Below are positions 25,069 to 36,469 of a stretch of 64,000 bases of DNA, piece by piece. The stretch comes from Epiperipatus broadwayi (lineage: Eukaryota > Onychophora > Udeonychophora > Euonychophora > Peripatidae): NCBI GenBank assembly GCA_028023455.1, contig JAQFVV010012423.1, positions 7,110,269-7,174,268 of the forward strand, in the 5' to 3' direction. The notes below the pieces were generated by a model. The model was not told the DNA's origin. It saw only the letters and a list, made by a program, of their open reading frames with translations, and did not search any database. Position numbers and translations under genes: made by a program. Numbering within the stretch: the stretch's first letter is position 1; every line of letters begins with the position of its first letter.

Positions 25069-28000
25069 CTGAAAGACAAAAAAATTCAATCTACTTTATG
25101 ACAAAAGTTACCATAAAATTTTTAATTTTTATCATAGAAAAATGAAACTTATCTTTTTTGAAACTAGAAGGAAAGATGGAAATGAAGATGTAAAAAGTGA
25201 ATGTGTAGACTGCATAGACTTTCAGTAGCTAATGTTGACAATTTGAAAAATCAAGACTGCATTGAGCGAGCAAATTTATAATTAGACAGGATATTATAAT
25301 GCTAAATATACTTATTACAATTTAATCTATAAGTCTCAGACTTTCTGCACTCACATATTTGGTCCAGTCCACTTTAGATAAATACATTAAAAATATAGCT
25401 AATCATTTATTAAAGTAGAGATTATTGTATCACTAACTGCTGGGATATAAACTTTAAACCCATTTAAAAATTAAAAAAGTTGTTTTTAATTAACTATAAC
25501 CACATGGTATTATTAATCCAACTTCATTTCTTTTTCTATGTATATTATATAAAATATAATATAGTTCTCGAACTATTAATTTTATATTATTTTATTATGT
25601 TTAATATTTAATTTTTAATATTAGAACTGGTATTCTTTCAATAAACCATTATTATTAAAATTTTAACTATATGAAAAGAATAAAAATTTGTTTTAGACAA
25701 CCAATTTTTTTTCATTTCTGTTTCATTAAAAAGATTTTTGGTATAAAAATTACTGACTTTTTTGATTAACTTAATTTTAAATATCTAACATTTTGAACAT
25801 AAGTAAAATAAATTACTTATTTAACAATTAAGATCACTAAAATTAATTTGATTCCTTTCTACTTATCTAAGGAAAACAATATAGAATGTGTGCAAAGCTA
25901 AATAATTGCTGAACTCAGATGAAATCTGCATCCATCTTGAGACATTATGTTTTTGTATGGACAAGCAGAGTCAGCATGCCCATTTTCATATTTAAAGCAT
26001 TTAAGAGAATTATTTCTAATCATAAAAATAAAAGAATCATCTTGGCTGTCTATTATACAATAGAAGGCATTTGGAATCTCACATTTTATGTATTAATGTA
26101 TGATTATATTAATCCCTAAATAAGAGGTAATTATATAAGAAATCACATGCCACTATAATCTAAACTATATTAATTGACTCAAAAATTGTTGAAACTAATA
26201 TTACTAAAATTAGTTTTGACTTTTTACTCAACATATTAATTCGTTCTTGCAAGAAAAAAATATTAGCTTCAATATGATTGCATATTGACTGATCAGAGAA
26301 CATCCTTACTAGGAATGTTTTATAAAGTATCTATTAAAAGTAGATAATATGATGAGAATTCTAATTTGTCTTAATTAACTGATGTATTAATTCCAATAAA
26401 GGCCTTCGAATATATAAGATTTTGCACACTAGATATAAATGAAAAAATACAAGTTTGAAGCTAATGTAAAATCTGTTTACTACAATTATTGAATTAAAAA
26501 AAATTAGAAATGATGTTTTGTTTATGACTCTATTGGTCCATACTCTGGCATCTCATTTTACAATATTAACTAAAAAAATGTATTTTCAACTTTTTGAAGA
26601 AACTTAATTATTTCTTCATCTCTAAATCTTTATTGATTAACATTTTGGACTTACTTAAAAGCATTTTTTCTATAGTAATCTTTCAAGCCGTGATGCTCAA
26701 TAATCGATTAATTTTTAATTATTTTCATGTCATTTTTCAAATTGATAGCTTTTATTTCCATTTAAAACTGGATTGCAAATCAATCAATTGTATTTCTATA
26801 TTTTCTAAATTCAACTGTTTGAAGATCTCCAAATTGAAATATATCTGCAGATGCTGTGTCTGAATATGAAATAAAATTTAATATTTCTGAAAATTATATG
26901 AATTTTGTAAATCTATAAAAAATATTGATTATTGATTAATAAATGTTTTGATTAAATTCATCATGTTAACACCATGTAGTTTAATATTCTATTCATTTAA
27001 ATATAAGCACAGATAAGTAAAAAATATTAATTTGGAAAGTCTTTTGACATTTGTTAAATGATTAAATTTTTCAATAACTTTCTCATTGTATTAAAAAAGT
27101 CTCATTATATCTAAACACTCATTGAATAATAACTTTATGAATGGAAATTTCATATAATAATTCTAGAAATTTTTTTACTTTAATCTGTATAAATATAAAA
27201 TTGATCAATTTTATTACAAGACTCAATATTTTTCAGTGACTAGAAATAGTATTTTATAGATAAACTTTCTGATATATAATACAATGAAAAGCTAGAACTA
27301 AGAGTCCAAAAAGTTTGATAAATAAATTGACAAAATCACTTCCCTCCCCAAGTCATACCATGGTTGCTATTAGTAATTGTTAATGCAATTTTGGAAAAAA
27401 TTACTTCTCTTTCAGTTTATTGCATTGTAAATAATTATTTCTTTTTGATGTTACTAATGGTGTTAATGTGATTGATTCTTTATTGATATTATTCCCAGCA
27501 CAATAAGGATAAAAATGGTTAAATCAGCAAGCAAATCCAGTTATATGAGTATTCTCATCAAGACAGAGAGCAATTAAACCAGAAGTTTTTGTACTTATTT
27601 GTGGTTGATGAATTATATGTTTAAATCTATTTTCAAGATTCTATCTATGACCATGTTTTTAACCAAAGGCATATCTTTTATTCTTGATATAATTTTTTCC
27701 TTGTTTTCAAAAATTTCAAAGGTGGTGTGCATTTTATTTATGCTATTTTTACATATTCCTTATTTACAGATACTTCTTATTAGTAAAAGTTTTCCACATT
27801 TAAAAATTATGTTTGAAGCAAAAAAAATAACAGCAATAAATTTTATTAAAAAGATTAACTGAATATTTCTTTTTCCAATTACCCAAATCTTAAATCCTTT
27901 TTGTTCATCCTTGCCTTTTTCAAAAAGCAATTTATGTTTTGCATCAGAATGCTTATTTACTTATAATGTTCTGTGTACAACTGCCCATATATAAACACAT

Positions 28001-29051
28001 ACTGTTTTATTGCCTTTTAAGCTATCCTTTTCAATAAATCAACTTTGTAAATCTATGCTTCTTGAAACTAATAAATTTATTCAAAAATAAAATCAAGTTC
28101 TTTTTTTTATGATTTCCAAAAATCAACATTTTATTTACTGCTTTTATAATTCTTAATTCTTAACATTAAGCAAAAAATCAAACAAAAACAAAACACAGTG
28201 CATTTATGAAATAAAACTACACTCCTTGCTATTTATTTTTGTCTACTTGCTATCATGTAACATGGAATACGTCATGAACACATACATGATTAGAGATGTG
28301 AAGAGTCTGAGAATTCTAAATATGGATTATCTACAATGCATGATTGTTATGGGGAAAATTATATTTATCAGTTAATTTCTTTTCCATAAAACAAATGTTT
28401 TCTTCCACATATTCTGAGAATTAAAAAAACTTAAAAGCATACAAAATGATATCATCTGTAAATCATTCACATGCTGGTAAAATGTTTGTGTTATATCTTT
28501 GCCAGGCTTGTTCTTATTAAATAAACATAATATGGAACATCTTTATTAACAATTGAATATATTTAGAAAAGTATAAATAATTTTGAGGCAGTATGCAACT
28601 TTCTTATACTGAATCTTTCTTATATATGTAAGTAGAGGGATTTGAAGTCAGGATTTTTTAGTCCATAAATAAAGTTTGATTTTTAAAAAATATTTATCAA
28701 TTCAATTATATTATAAAAATAACCCAACATATGATTACAAGTAAAATATCATTATGGTAAATTTTCAAACAATTATTAATTTATAATAATTAGTTCACTG
28801 AAATATTCTTTCTAATGATAGGTGGTTGGTTGTCTTATTCATAGCAATGACCATCTTTAATATTAAAATTGCACTTAATTCATATGGCTTTATCTGCTTT
28901 CCTACAATAGTACTGATTATCAGTTGACTATGATCACAATACTAAATACTTTATTAGAAAAAAAAATTGTTACACATAAAAAAAAATACTAATTGTTTAC
29001 TATACAGAAAAAGAATTAAAACCAATTCTTTTTTTATATTGCATTTCAAAT
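25069..29051. other. Intron part, no clear repeat or gene
   Basis: Left part of the possible intron 25069-30719. It is A+T-rich; ORFs at 25919-26119, 26594-26863 and 27599-27862 lack motifs and are Phe/Ile/Lys-rich, as chance frames are here. A short minus-strand patch at 25355-25402 has a strong donor (GTGAGT) but a phase that does not fit its neighbours. Confidence 0.4.
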
Positions 29052-29423
29052 ATACAATAGTCAATAATATGTTTAAAAATGCATAAATACAAGCAACAAA
29101 GATTACAAATTATAAAATTATCATTGAAAAGTCTTTTTCCGCAAATTATGTTTTTTGTCCTTTTCAATATGTCTCCAGAATACCATGATTTAAAGTACAT
29201 ACAGTGACATCTATATCAATACATGAGAGAAGATAGATAAACAAATAAACATGTATTGGATATAGATGTCACTGTATGTACTTTAAATCGTGGTATTCTG
29301 GAGACATATTGAAAAGAGCAAAAAACATAATTTGCCGAAAAAGGCTTTTCTATGATAATTTTATAATTTGTAATCTTTGTTGCTTGTATATATATATTTT
29401 TAAACATATTATTGACTATTGAT
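29052..29423. repeat. Near-perfect palindrome, arms of about 170 bp
   Basis: The left arm (29052 to about 29226) and right arm (about 29247-29423) are reverse complements with only a few mismatches, around a loop of about 20 bases rich in GATA-like sequence. Adjacent segments are ATACAATAGTCAATAATATG at the left and its complement at the right. The high identity suggests a recent insertion or recent inverted duplication. The mirrored ORFs at 29000-29200 and 29216-29407 simply read the two arms. No coding function. Confidence 0.8.
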
Positions 29424-30719
29424 AATTATTTACTATATTTGATTATTTAATTTAGATTTCTTTTTGCATTTTTTCTACGCATACATTTTTGAACTTATTT
29501 ATATTTGTTATTCTTGACAAGTCTATTTTTACGAAGTGCTGTATTGTTTTTGCAAACAAGTTAATTAATCCCATGTTCTAATAACTTTAAATGTTCTTGT
29601 TTAATTAGACAAAAAATTAGAAATAGTTTTCAAATTAGTATTTTATTTTATTCTCAATTATAATATGCATCTTGAGGATATTACTAAAGTTCAGTAAAAT
29701 TTATAATGAATTTCTGAAATTGAATGCTAGAATAAACTGTGGTTACTAAAAGGGCGGAAACAGTGACAAATGACCACTATAAGGCTATTATTATACCTGC
29801 CTTCAGGCAGAGAATTTAACATACAAACTTTATTTTCAGTTGCATTTTGATTACCATACTATTCTATTTATGTCATTCACATAATATCACCTAGAATATA
29901 AATGAGAGCTGGAAAGCATACTAAAAAGGCTTTCTTATTTCTAATTACTGTATTTCCTTATTTTCTTCCTGAAATATTTCTTTATCACCACCTGTCATAC
30001 CTACAGCAATTCCAAGTTCTAGTTACCTGAACATTTAAGATAATCAAATTTGAAAATTAATAACTTAATCATGACATACTTAGAAAAAAAAAATGTGGGT
30101 ACAAGGGAAAAAAGCTTAATTAGTTTAAAAAGTGATTGATGTCAAGGTTTTTAATAATCATATAAGTTTCAAAGTCAACAAGAAAAAATAAAGATTTAAT
30201 GAAATTAGTAAATAATCGAAATTTTAGAATTTTATATGTATTCAGTTGGATTTTTTTTTTTTTTTTAATTTGTTGAAAAGTATTTTATATGGACAAACAT
30301 ATTTTAGTTAAGTCAAAATAAAAAATAAACTTTATATTTCTGTTTTGTTTTAGACAATTAGTTGTAATTAATTAAATTTCAAATTTAAAGAAACCTGAAA
30401 AAAAAAAAAAATAGTATTCACATAATTAACATTTGATCATTTATCTAGACACAAAACAAAATAATAATAATAATAATAATATATGTTTTTAGGTGGGTGT
30501 ATTAAAGCTAGCACATACATATACAAAATAAACACTTAGAAACATCTGATTATTTCTATTATGAAAAAACAATACACTGCTAGTATTAATTAATTTAAAA
30601 ATAAAAAATACAGTTAACAACAGTTTATTTATTCAGCACTTATAGAAAAGTATTTTTCTAGAGTTTAAGTCCCCGTTATCTAAATCATGTATTAAGAACA
30701 TATGGTAATTTTTTGATAC
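29424..30719. other. Intronic stretch, no clear genes
   Basis: A+T-rich; an A13 run near 30398 and an AAT microsatellite at about 30460-30481. A short perfect hairpin CCTGCCTTCAGGCAG lies near 29798. No coding region is supported. Confidence 0.4.
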
Positions 30720-30845
30720 GCAATCATTGTAGAACAAGCCAAGCCATAAGTTTCTGGATGAAATTCACCAAACAAGGTGAAGTGTTCTGCCTCAATCGTA
30801 TTGACTGGGATTACCTCACATCTTATTTGGCCAATATTATTTTTA
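30720..30845 (-). CDS. Internal exon of unidentified host gene (126 nt)
   Basis: On the minus strand an acceptor ending AAACAG (complement of 30846-30851) is followed by one leading T, 41 codons and trailing GC before a GTATCA donor (complement of 30714-30719). The peptide contains GQIRCEVIPVNTIEAEHF and FGEFHPETYGLACSTM, with Cys, His, Pro, Glu and Gly content far from the local chance pattern, making it clearly coding. The trailing GC plus the T opening exon 24964-25068 gives Ala and keeps the frame. I do not recognise the family. The donor is non-optimal, so the exact 3' border is less sure; the frame stays open to a TAA ending at 30692. Confidence 0.7.
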
Positions 30846-31350
30846 CTGTTTGCCTATAAATTAACCACGAATAAATATTATTGTCATTTATTTTTCACTA
30901 ACGGTAGATATTGAATGGAAAACATATATGCACTAAGCTTGTAATAAAAGAGGGAGAAATTAATTGCTGGGCAGTAAAACCACTTTTTTCTTAGGAAAGT
31001 TATATATAGTGACAAAGGTAATGCATAATTTACTTTTAAATTAAGGTATTACATAATGTACTTCCAATATTTATAAAAACTAGTTCTGCCAGGCTAAGTA
31101 ATTTATAATTGTTTTAAGTCTATTTAATGTCATATAAATGTATCTGTCATACACAGGAATAACTAATTCTGTCTATTAAAAAATTTGTGATAGCTATTCG
31201 AGATACATTAATTTCTTTTACATATATATGCATCTGTAAATAAATAACACAACAACAACCATTATAATAAAGCACTTGTGAGAGTTGAATATATATGTAA
31301 AAGAATAAAGTATAATATGTGTATATACCGTAGATAATATATATATAATT
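30846..31350. other. Intronic stretch, no gene seen
   Basis: A+T-rich sequence. The minus ORF 31147-31431 runs into the neighbouring repeat and is not supported. Confidence 0.35.
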
Positions 31351-31548
31351 ATAGGGGACTTGAACCCAGACTTTTAAGCTCCATTCAGTTATCCAATCTA
31401 TCTCATACAAGCGGTACACATGCTCACACACATATGATAAAGATAAATGACCTCCAATAAACGTATTTTATGCTGCACTAGCACTCATCTGTTGGTCCAG
31501 ATTATCATCTCCCACACACATATATAATCACTGCTCGTTTTATATAAA
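31351..31548 (-). repeat. Minus-orientation copy of the tRNA-ended dispersed repeat
   Basis: It begins TAGGGGACTTGAACCCAGAC (the tRNA-like end), runs through AAATGACCTCCAATAAACG and GCACTCATCTGTTGGTCCAG, and ends near CTGCTCGTTTTATATAAA. It matches the 8431, 19985 and 62805 copies. G+C-rich positions in the tRNA-like end are better preserved here than in the other copies. Confidence 0.65.
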
Positions 31549-31619
31549 TCCCCTATAATTTCATCTAAACTCCAGTGATATAAAGTATATCTATATTTAA
31601 ATATATATCGTGCAGACAA

Positions 31620-32255
31620 TATCATCATCATCAACCATTATCAATCCACTATAGGATGAAGGTCTCTCCAAGTTCAATCCATCTTTTCTGATCTTTAGCT
31701 TCTCTTCTCCACATCATCCCTGCACACTTTCTTATTTCATCCATCCATCTCACATGTGGTCTCTTTCTGGGTCGTTTACAATCTCTTGTAATCCAGTTTA
31801 AAATTTCAATTGTCCATCTATTATCATCTCTTCTAGCAATATGTCCAGCCCAACTCCACTTCAGTCTTTTAATTTTTTCAATGAGATCAGTAACACCTGT
31901 TTGTTCTCTTACCCATACATTGCTTTTTCGATCATTTACAATCTCTTGGAATCCAGTTTAAAATTTCAATTGTCCATCTATTATCATCTCTTCTAGCAAT
32001 ATGTCCAGCCCAACTCCACTTCAGTCTTTTAATTTTTTCAATGAGATCAGTAACACCTGTTTGTTCTCTTACCCATACATTGCTTTTTCGATCATTTACA
32101 ATCTCTTGGAATCGAGTTTAAAATTTCAATTGTCCATCTATTATCATCTCTTCTAGCAATATGTCCAGCCCAACTCCACTTCAGTCTTTTAATTTTTTCA
32201 ATGAGATCAGTAACACTAGTTTGTTCTCTTACTCATACATTGCTTTTTCGATTTC
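31620..32255 (-). mobile_element. 3' end of an RTE-like LINE with internal 160-bp triplication
   Basis: On the minus strand a frame without stops ends at 31649 and is followed by a TGATGATGATGAT tail (31621-31640). Its peptide includes LKWSWAGHIARRDDNRWT and KRPRKRPHVRWMDEIRKC, the conserved C-terminus of RTE-type endonuclease-reverse transcriptases, read back to about 31955. The sequence then repeats as a direct tandem of period 160 (units starting 31781, 31941 and 32101, nearly identical). As 160 is not a multiple of 3 the extra copies are out of frame. The rest of the element is missing. Confidence 0.85.
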
Positions 32256-33803
32256 TTGAAAATAAAAACAATGCACTTCTTCAAATAAACAACAAAATAT
32301 TGCTCTATCACTATTTAATGTAATCATTTTCAGTTCATCATCACTATTATGCATCAACTGCTTAATAATATAATAATTGCTACATCTGGAATATATATGA
32401 GAGAATTATTAAATATCTCAGCCAATGATAAAGGTATTACAATTTATTTATTTTTAAAAATAATGTATTATTTTCTAGAAGTGTTTTGCATTTAACGTTT
32501 TCTGCGTAAAATGCCTATGTTTTGAATTGCTGTACATAAAGTTAAGTATTTAGTTCTCTTTTCTTTCATCAGTAAAAGTTTAGACACTTTTTTTTAAAAA
32601 AAAATAGTAAATTTACATATCTTCTAACAGTTCATAAAAAAAATGTATCCGTCATGTATCCAATCAGTATTCCATAATGGCATATCAATGCTATTCTTTC
32701 ATGGCATAACAAATCTTCACTGTTCTAAAAAAAGATTATGTAATCCCAACTATGGACTACCTGAACAATAGATATTATTCATCAATGATCAAATCTTTAA
32801 TTATCATTCTTTGATAACATAACTGCTGCTTCTTTGAACACAACAAAAAAATTATAAAGCACATTAGATATATTGTGAAAATATTTAAACTTTATCCTTC
32901 TATTAGCAATTCAACAGAATATGTAACTAATTCTCATATATAAATGGGGGGGGGGGTGTCTATATAATTTTTTTCTATTGTAGATTGCTATTTCGCCAGA
33001 GATAATAACAAAGAGTAAAATCAGATCCCTACACGATTTACATATAAACAATGATGACAAAAAAATCATATTTTTTCCATAAATACTTGTATCTAAATAA
33101 CAACAAAAATACTTTTAAGTATAATCTGAGATTCAAAGAACAATTTATCAGCGAATTTAATTCTAACAATTCAAAAATAAACCTTTAATAGATTTATTTT
33201 CCATTATGTTATTACTCATCCCCATTACTCAGTTAACATATTTATCTGTTTGCTAACAACGTATTTATTTAAACATAAAATATTTCTTCCTGACATTAGT
33301 TCAATAATTTAAATATAAAAGAAAGATTGAAGGATAAAAATAAAGATAAAATTACAACCCATTTACATTTTAATTAACTAAATATAGTATTTAGCCTCTG
33401 GTAATATGTCTTAGTAAACATTTTTACGTATGTGATATCAATTTATCCACACACAAATGAACCAGTGTCATATACAGATCAGTGCCTCACATTAATGACA
33501 GTGTGGAGATTTGTCATTTTACTAACCCTGCTAATCGAAATCTTCTGTTAAGTGAATTCGATTTTTTTTCATTTCTACATGTGTATGGTAGAAACAAACT
33601 CATATGATATTATTGTTTAATAATTGGATCAAAATTTACTTTTATATAATTTTATTATTACAAGTTCAATAATTGTATTTTTATTAATGGATTTTATTAA
33701 TGCATTTAAATAATAATAATAATATTCATCAGTATTAGCAGTAACTCATAAATAATAAAGTCAATACTTCTGTTATTAGAAAATATAAATCACAGTACTT
33801 TAG
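32256..33803. other. No recognisable gene
   Basis: A+T-rich sequence with a G run near 32947. A more G+C-rich patch at 33440-33560 (CACTGATCTGTATATGAC on the minus strand) may be a worn SINE; it has no clear ends. Confidence 0.35.
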
Positions 33804-34861
33804 TATTAGAGCTGCGACATAGCATAGGGAAAATATGAGGCCTTTTCACACCCACCATAAATCTATAATATTGTGATGATGTCAAATTGAAAAAAAATAA
33901 TTCCTGTGAGTATACATGAAAATGTATTTTTTTTATACACACGATCTTTTTTTCCGCAATATTTCAACATTTTCAGTCTCATAATTAATATGTATTTTTT
34001 TGGTCTGGTTTTTGTTCCAGTTTAATATGTATTTTTTTGTGTGTGGTTTTTGTTCAGTTTTTTTTATTTAATTTGTTTATAAAAAAATACGTTTATTAGC
34101 ATTTCTGTTGAAAATCCCAGCATATTCTGCAATCATGTTGTACATTTTCAGATGGAAATTTTTTAGTACAGACATCCATTTTCTGTAATAATATTAATTT
34201 TTTTGTTTTATGGCAACAATTCCTGTTATATATTACATGGTAAATATCATATTAATATATTAATATTATTTAAAAACCAAAATCATTTACTGTTTGTTTA
34301 GTAACAATTTTGTTGTGTAGTAGTATCATTTCATTAAGATCGCAAATGACTTTTTTTTTAATATTCTTAAAAGTTGTTACTGTGGAAGTTGTACATATAG
34401 TTAATGTCTTTTTATAAATATTATTTAAAAACTAAAATCATTTATTGTTTGTTTAGTGCACACTTAATGCTGTCATTTCATTATAATCACAAATCACTTT
34501 TTTTTTTGAAGTCAAATGTTCCTAAAAGTTGTTAGTGTCCAAGTCGTACATATTTGAATGTCTTGTTTAAAATTATATTATGTTTTTATTTTTATTTATT
34601 TTTAGTCCTGCAACACGGCATATATTAGACCTACTACACCTGTTGACATTCACATCAACTTCCTGATAACTTTGTGCATCTTGCCCAAATATCATGTGCA
34701 AGATCCATGTACACATCCTTTTTTTGCTAAAAAAGGTATGTACAAGATCCATGTACACATTATTTTGATCAGATCACAAGATTAAAAAGTTATTAGCAGA
34801 TTGATATGAATGTGAACAGGTGCAGTAGGTCTAATGCATGCTCCGTGTCACAGCTCTAATA
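33804..34861. repeat. TIR-bearing element(s) with TTAGAGCTG termini, TA-flanked
   Basis: The left end TATTAGAGCTGCGACAT (33804-33820) and right end GTGTCACAGCTCTAATA (34845-34861) are inverted repeats with two mismatches; each is flanked by TA, as in Tc1/mariner-type MITEs. A third, related terminus starts near 34603 (TTAGTCCTGCAACACGG) and forms a hairpin with the right end (34603-34860), including the mirrored block ATTAGACCTACT. The unit may be one element with internal rearrangement or two nested ones. No transposase is visible. A TACAAGATCCATGTACACAT block occurs twice inside. Confidence 0.55.
34262..34563. repeat. Two tandem copies of a unit of about 155 bp
   Basis: ATTATTTAAAAACCAAAATC starts at about 34265, and a close copy starts at about 34420. 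Each is followed by CATTTA...GTTTGTTTAGT, a CATTTCATTA block, and AAAAGTTGTTA with a GTCGTACATAT-like block. It lies inside the TIR-bounded interval. Confidence 0.6.
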
Positions 34862-34863
34862 CC

Positions 34864-35537
34864 AAAACAGAAAAACATTAAAATAATATACAATACTATT
34901 GCCAAGAACTTTCAACTCATTTGAATCCTTATCAAGGCTGTATAAAAATTGTTATACTCTACTAAATGAAAAACTCCAACATTTCATTATATCAAAAAGA
35001 AACAACTAATCAGAAAACTGGTTAGCTTTGCATTAATAGTGCCAGAAGAATTTATAGCATATGACTTATTAATCTTACGTTTTTTATCATGTGTTTTATA
35101 CATTAACACACTGAACTCTCATGCACAACATACATGCTCCCTAATACTTTGATGAAATAGAAAGCTGAATAAAGCGTATCATCCTCCATTGTCTTTCTAT
35201 AAGTATATTTATGTTGTCGAATACGATAATTAATATTTGTCTTAGTTTCACCAATATACATTGCATTATAACCTGAATGAGATTTTAGTGCATTAATGTA
35301 TAAAACACATGATAAAAAATGTAAAATTAAGAAGTCATATGCTATAAAAAATTCTTCTGGCACTATTAATGCAAAGTAAACTAGTTTTCCAATTTGTTAA
35401 ACCTGGCCACTATAATGAAATGTTTGAGTTTATCATTCAGTAGAATGTAATGATTTTTATAAAGCCTTGATAAAGACTCAAATAAATTGAAAGTGCTTGG
35501 CAATAGTATTTTATATTGTTTTAATGTTTCTCTGTTT
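34864..35537. repeat. Inverted repeat with arms of about 245 bp flanking a Penelope-like remnant
   Basis: 34864-35108 and 35288-35537 are reverse complements at good identity (for example CTATTGCCAAGAACTTTCAA against its counterpart near 35500). The right arm and loop belong to one minus-strand element with a GIY-YIG coding segment. Inverted arrangements of partial copies are common for Penelope-like elements, so I read the whole as two partial Penelope-like copies in opposite orientation. A CTTTATCAAGG block lies in both arms. Confidence 0.65.
35103..35363 (-). pseudogene. GIY-YIG endonuclease fragment of a Penelope-like element
   Basis: The 86-codon minus-strand frame contains YNAMYIGETKTNINYRIRQH, matching the GIY-YIG nuclease core (Tyr-Ile-Gly, then Arg and His spacing) as found at the C-terminus of Penelope-like retroelements. 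The N-terminal third (MPEEFFIAYDF...) is read out of the inverted arm and is probably not native. No RT domain is seen upstream, so this is a truncated copy. The alternative, a bacterial-type GIY-YIG protein, is unlikely in this setting. Confidence 0.5.
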
Positions 35538-36409
35538 TATATAGCAACTCATAAATAAATAGGGCCATTATAACTCCAGAAGAAGAAAATAATAAGTAAA
35601 AAAGAAAAGAAAGAAATGGCATACTTTCTAATTATTATTTAATTATATCAATAATACACATTAAAAAAATTAAAATGTACAAATTAAAAAAAAATTATGA
35701 TGCAGCAATAACTATTATTTGATTCTCAGAGTACTTTATGCAGTAACATATATATCTAAAACAATAAAATTAGTAATTATTTTTCTATCTCAGAGTCTAT
35801 AAGTGTTCATGATTGTTTATAACATTTTTTCAACTTGTGTTAAAAGTACATACATTTTATTCTTTGTTTTATTTTTCCAAATATGATATACAATATTTTG
35901 AGCAATAAAATATTTTATAAGTACAATGTTAAAAGTTTTATAAAAATTAAGATCAAGAATGCCAATATAAACTTAAAAACATCAAAACAACTAGAGAGGG
36001 CATCATCTATTGACAACAAGACTGCTATTAACTTTCTTTAATAAAAAAATTACTGAAAAAAAAAGATGTTAGAGTATATAATTGTGATGAAAGTTGGAAT
36101 TATACTATTCATTTTGTTTAAAAATAAAGATACTATATCATATTTTTTTGTATATTTTTATGCTTTAAGTGAATATGAATAAATAAATATAAATAAATGT
36201 GCCCTTTCAATTTATTATTAATAACTACATTATTATTTAATTTTTATATTATAATTTTAATTTATATATGTATAGTATTCTTATAAAAATCATCCATATT
36301 ATATACATGTCCATGTTAAAAAGTATTATAACTCTGGCAATTAAATACACAATATGTATTCTGTTGTAATCAAAGCTTATCAACAAAACATCTATTATAT
36401 GTGATATAC
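35538..36409. other. No recognisable gene
   Basis: A+T-rich sequence with nothing I can support. Confidence 0.35.
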
Positions 36410-36469
36410 AATGTAGCAAAGAGAAACTTGGACCAAAATATTGTGGATATTATGACTCCACTGTATTCA
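36410..36469 (-). CDS. Possible 60-nt exon of the host gene
   Basis: The minus-strand frame reads EYSGVIISTIFWSKFLFAT with one leading base and two trailing bases, between an AG acceptor (complement of 36470-36471) and a weak GTATAT donor (complement of 36404-36409). The trailing TT plus the T opening exon 30720-30845 keeps the frame. Splice signals are mediocre and the peptide is hydrophobic, so it could be chance. Confidence 0.3.

Noticed and set aside
25355-25402. Minus-strand exon candidate with strong GTGAGT donor (DWTK-type peptide)
   Set aside because: Its phase does not join exon 24964-25068, whereas exon 30720-30845 joins directly.
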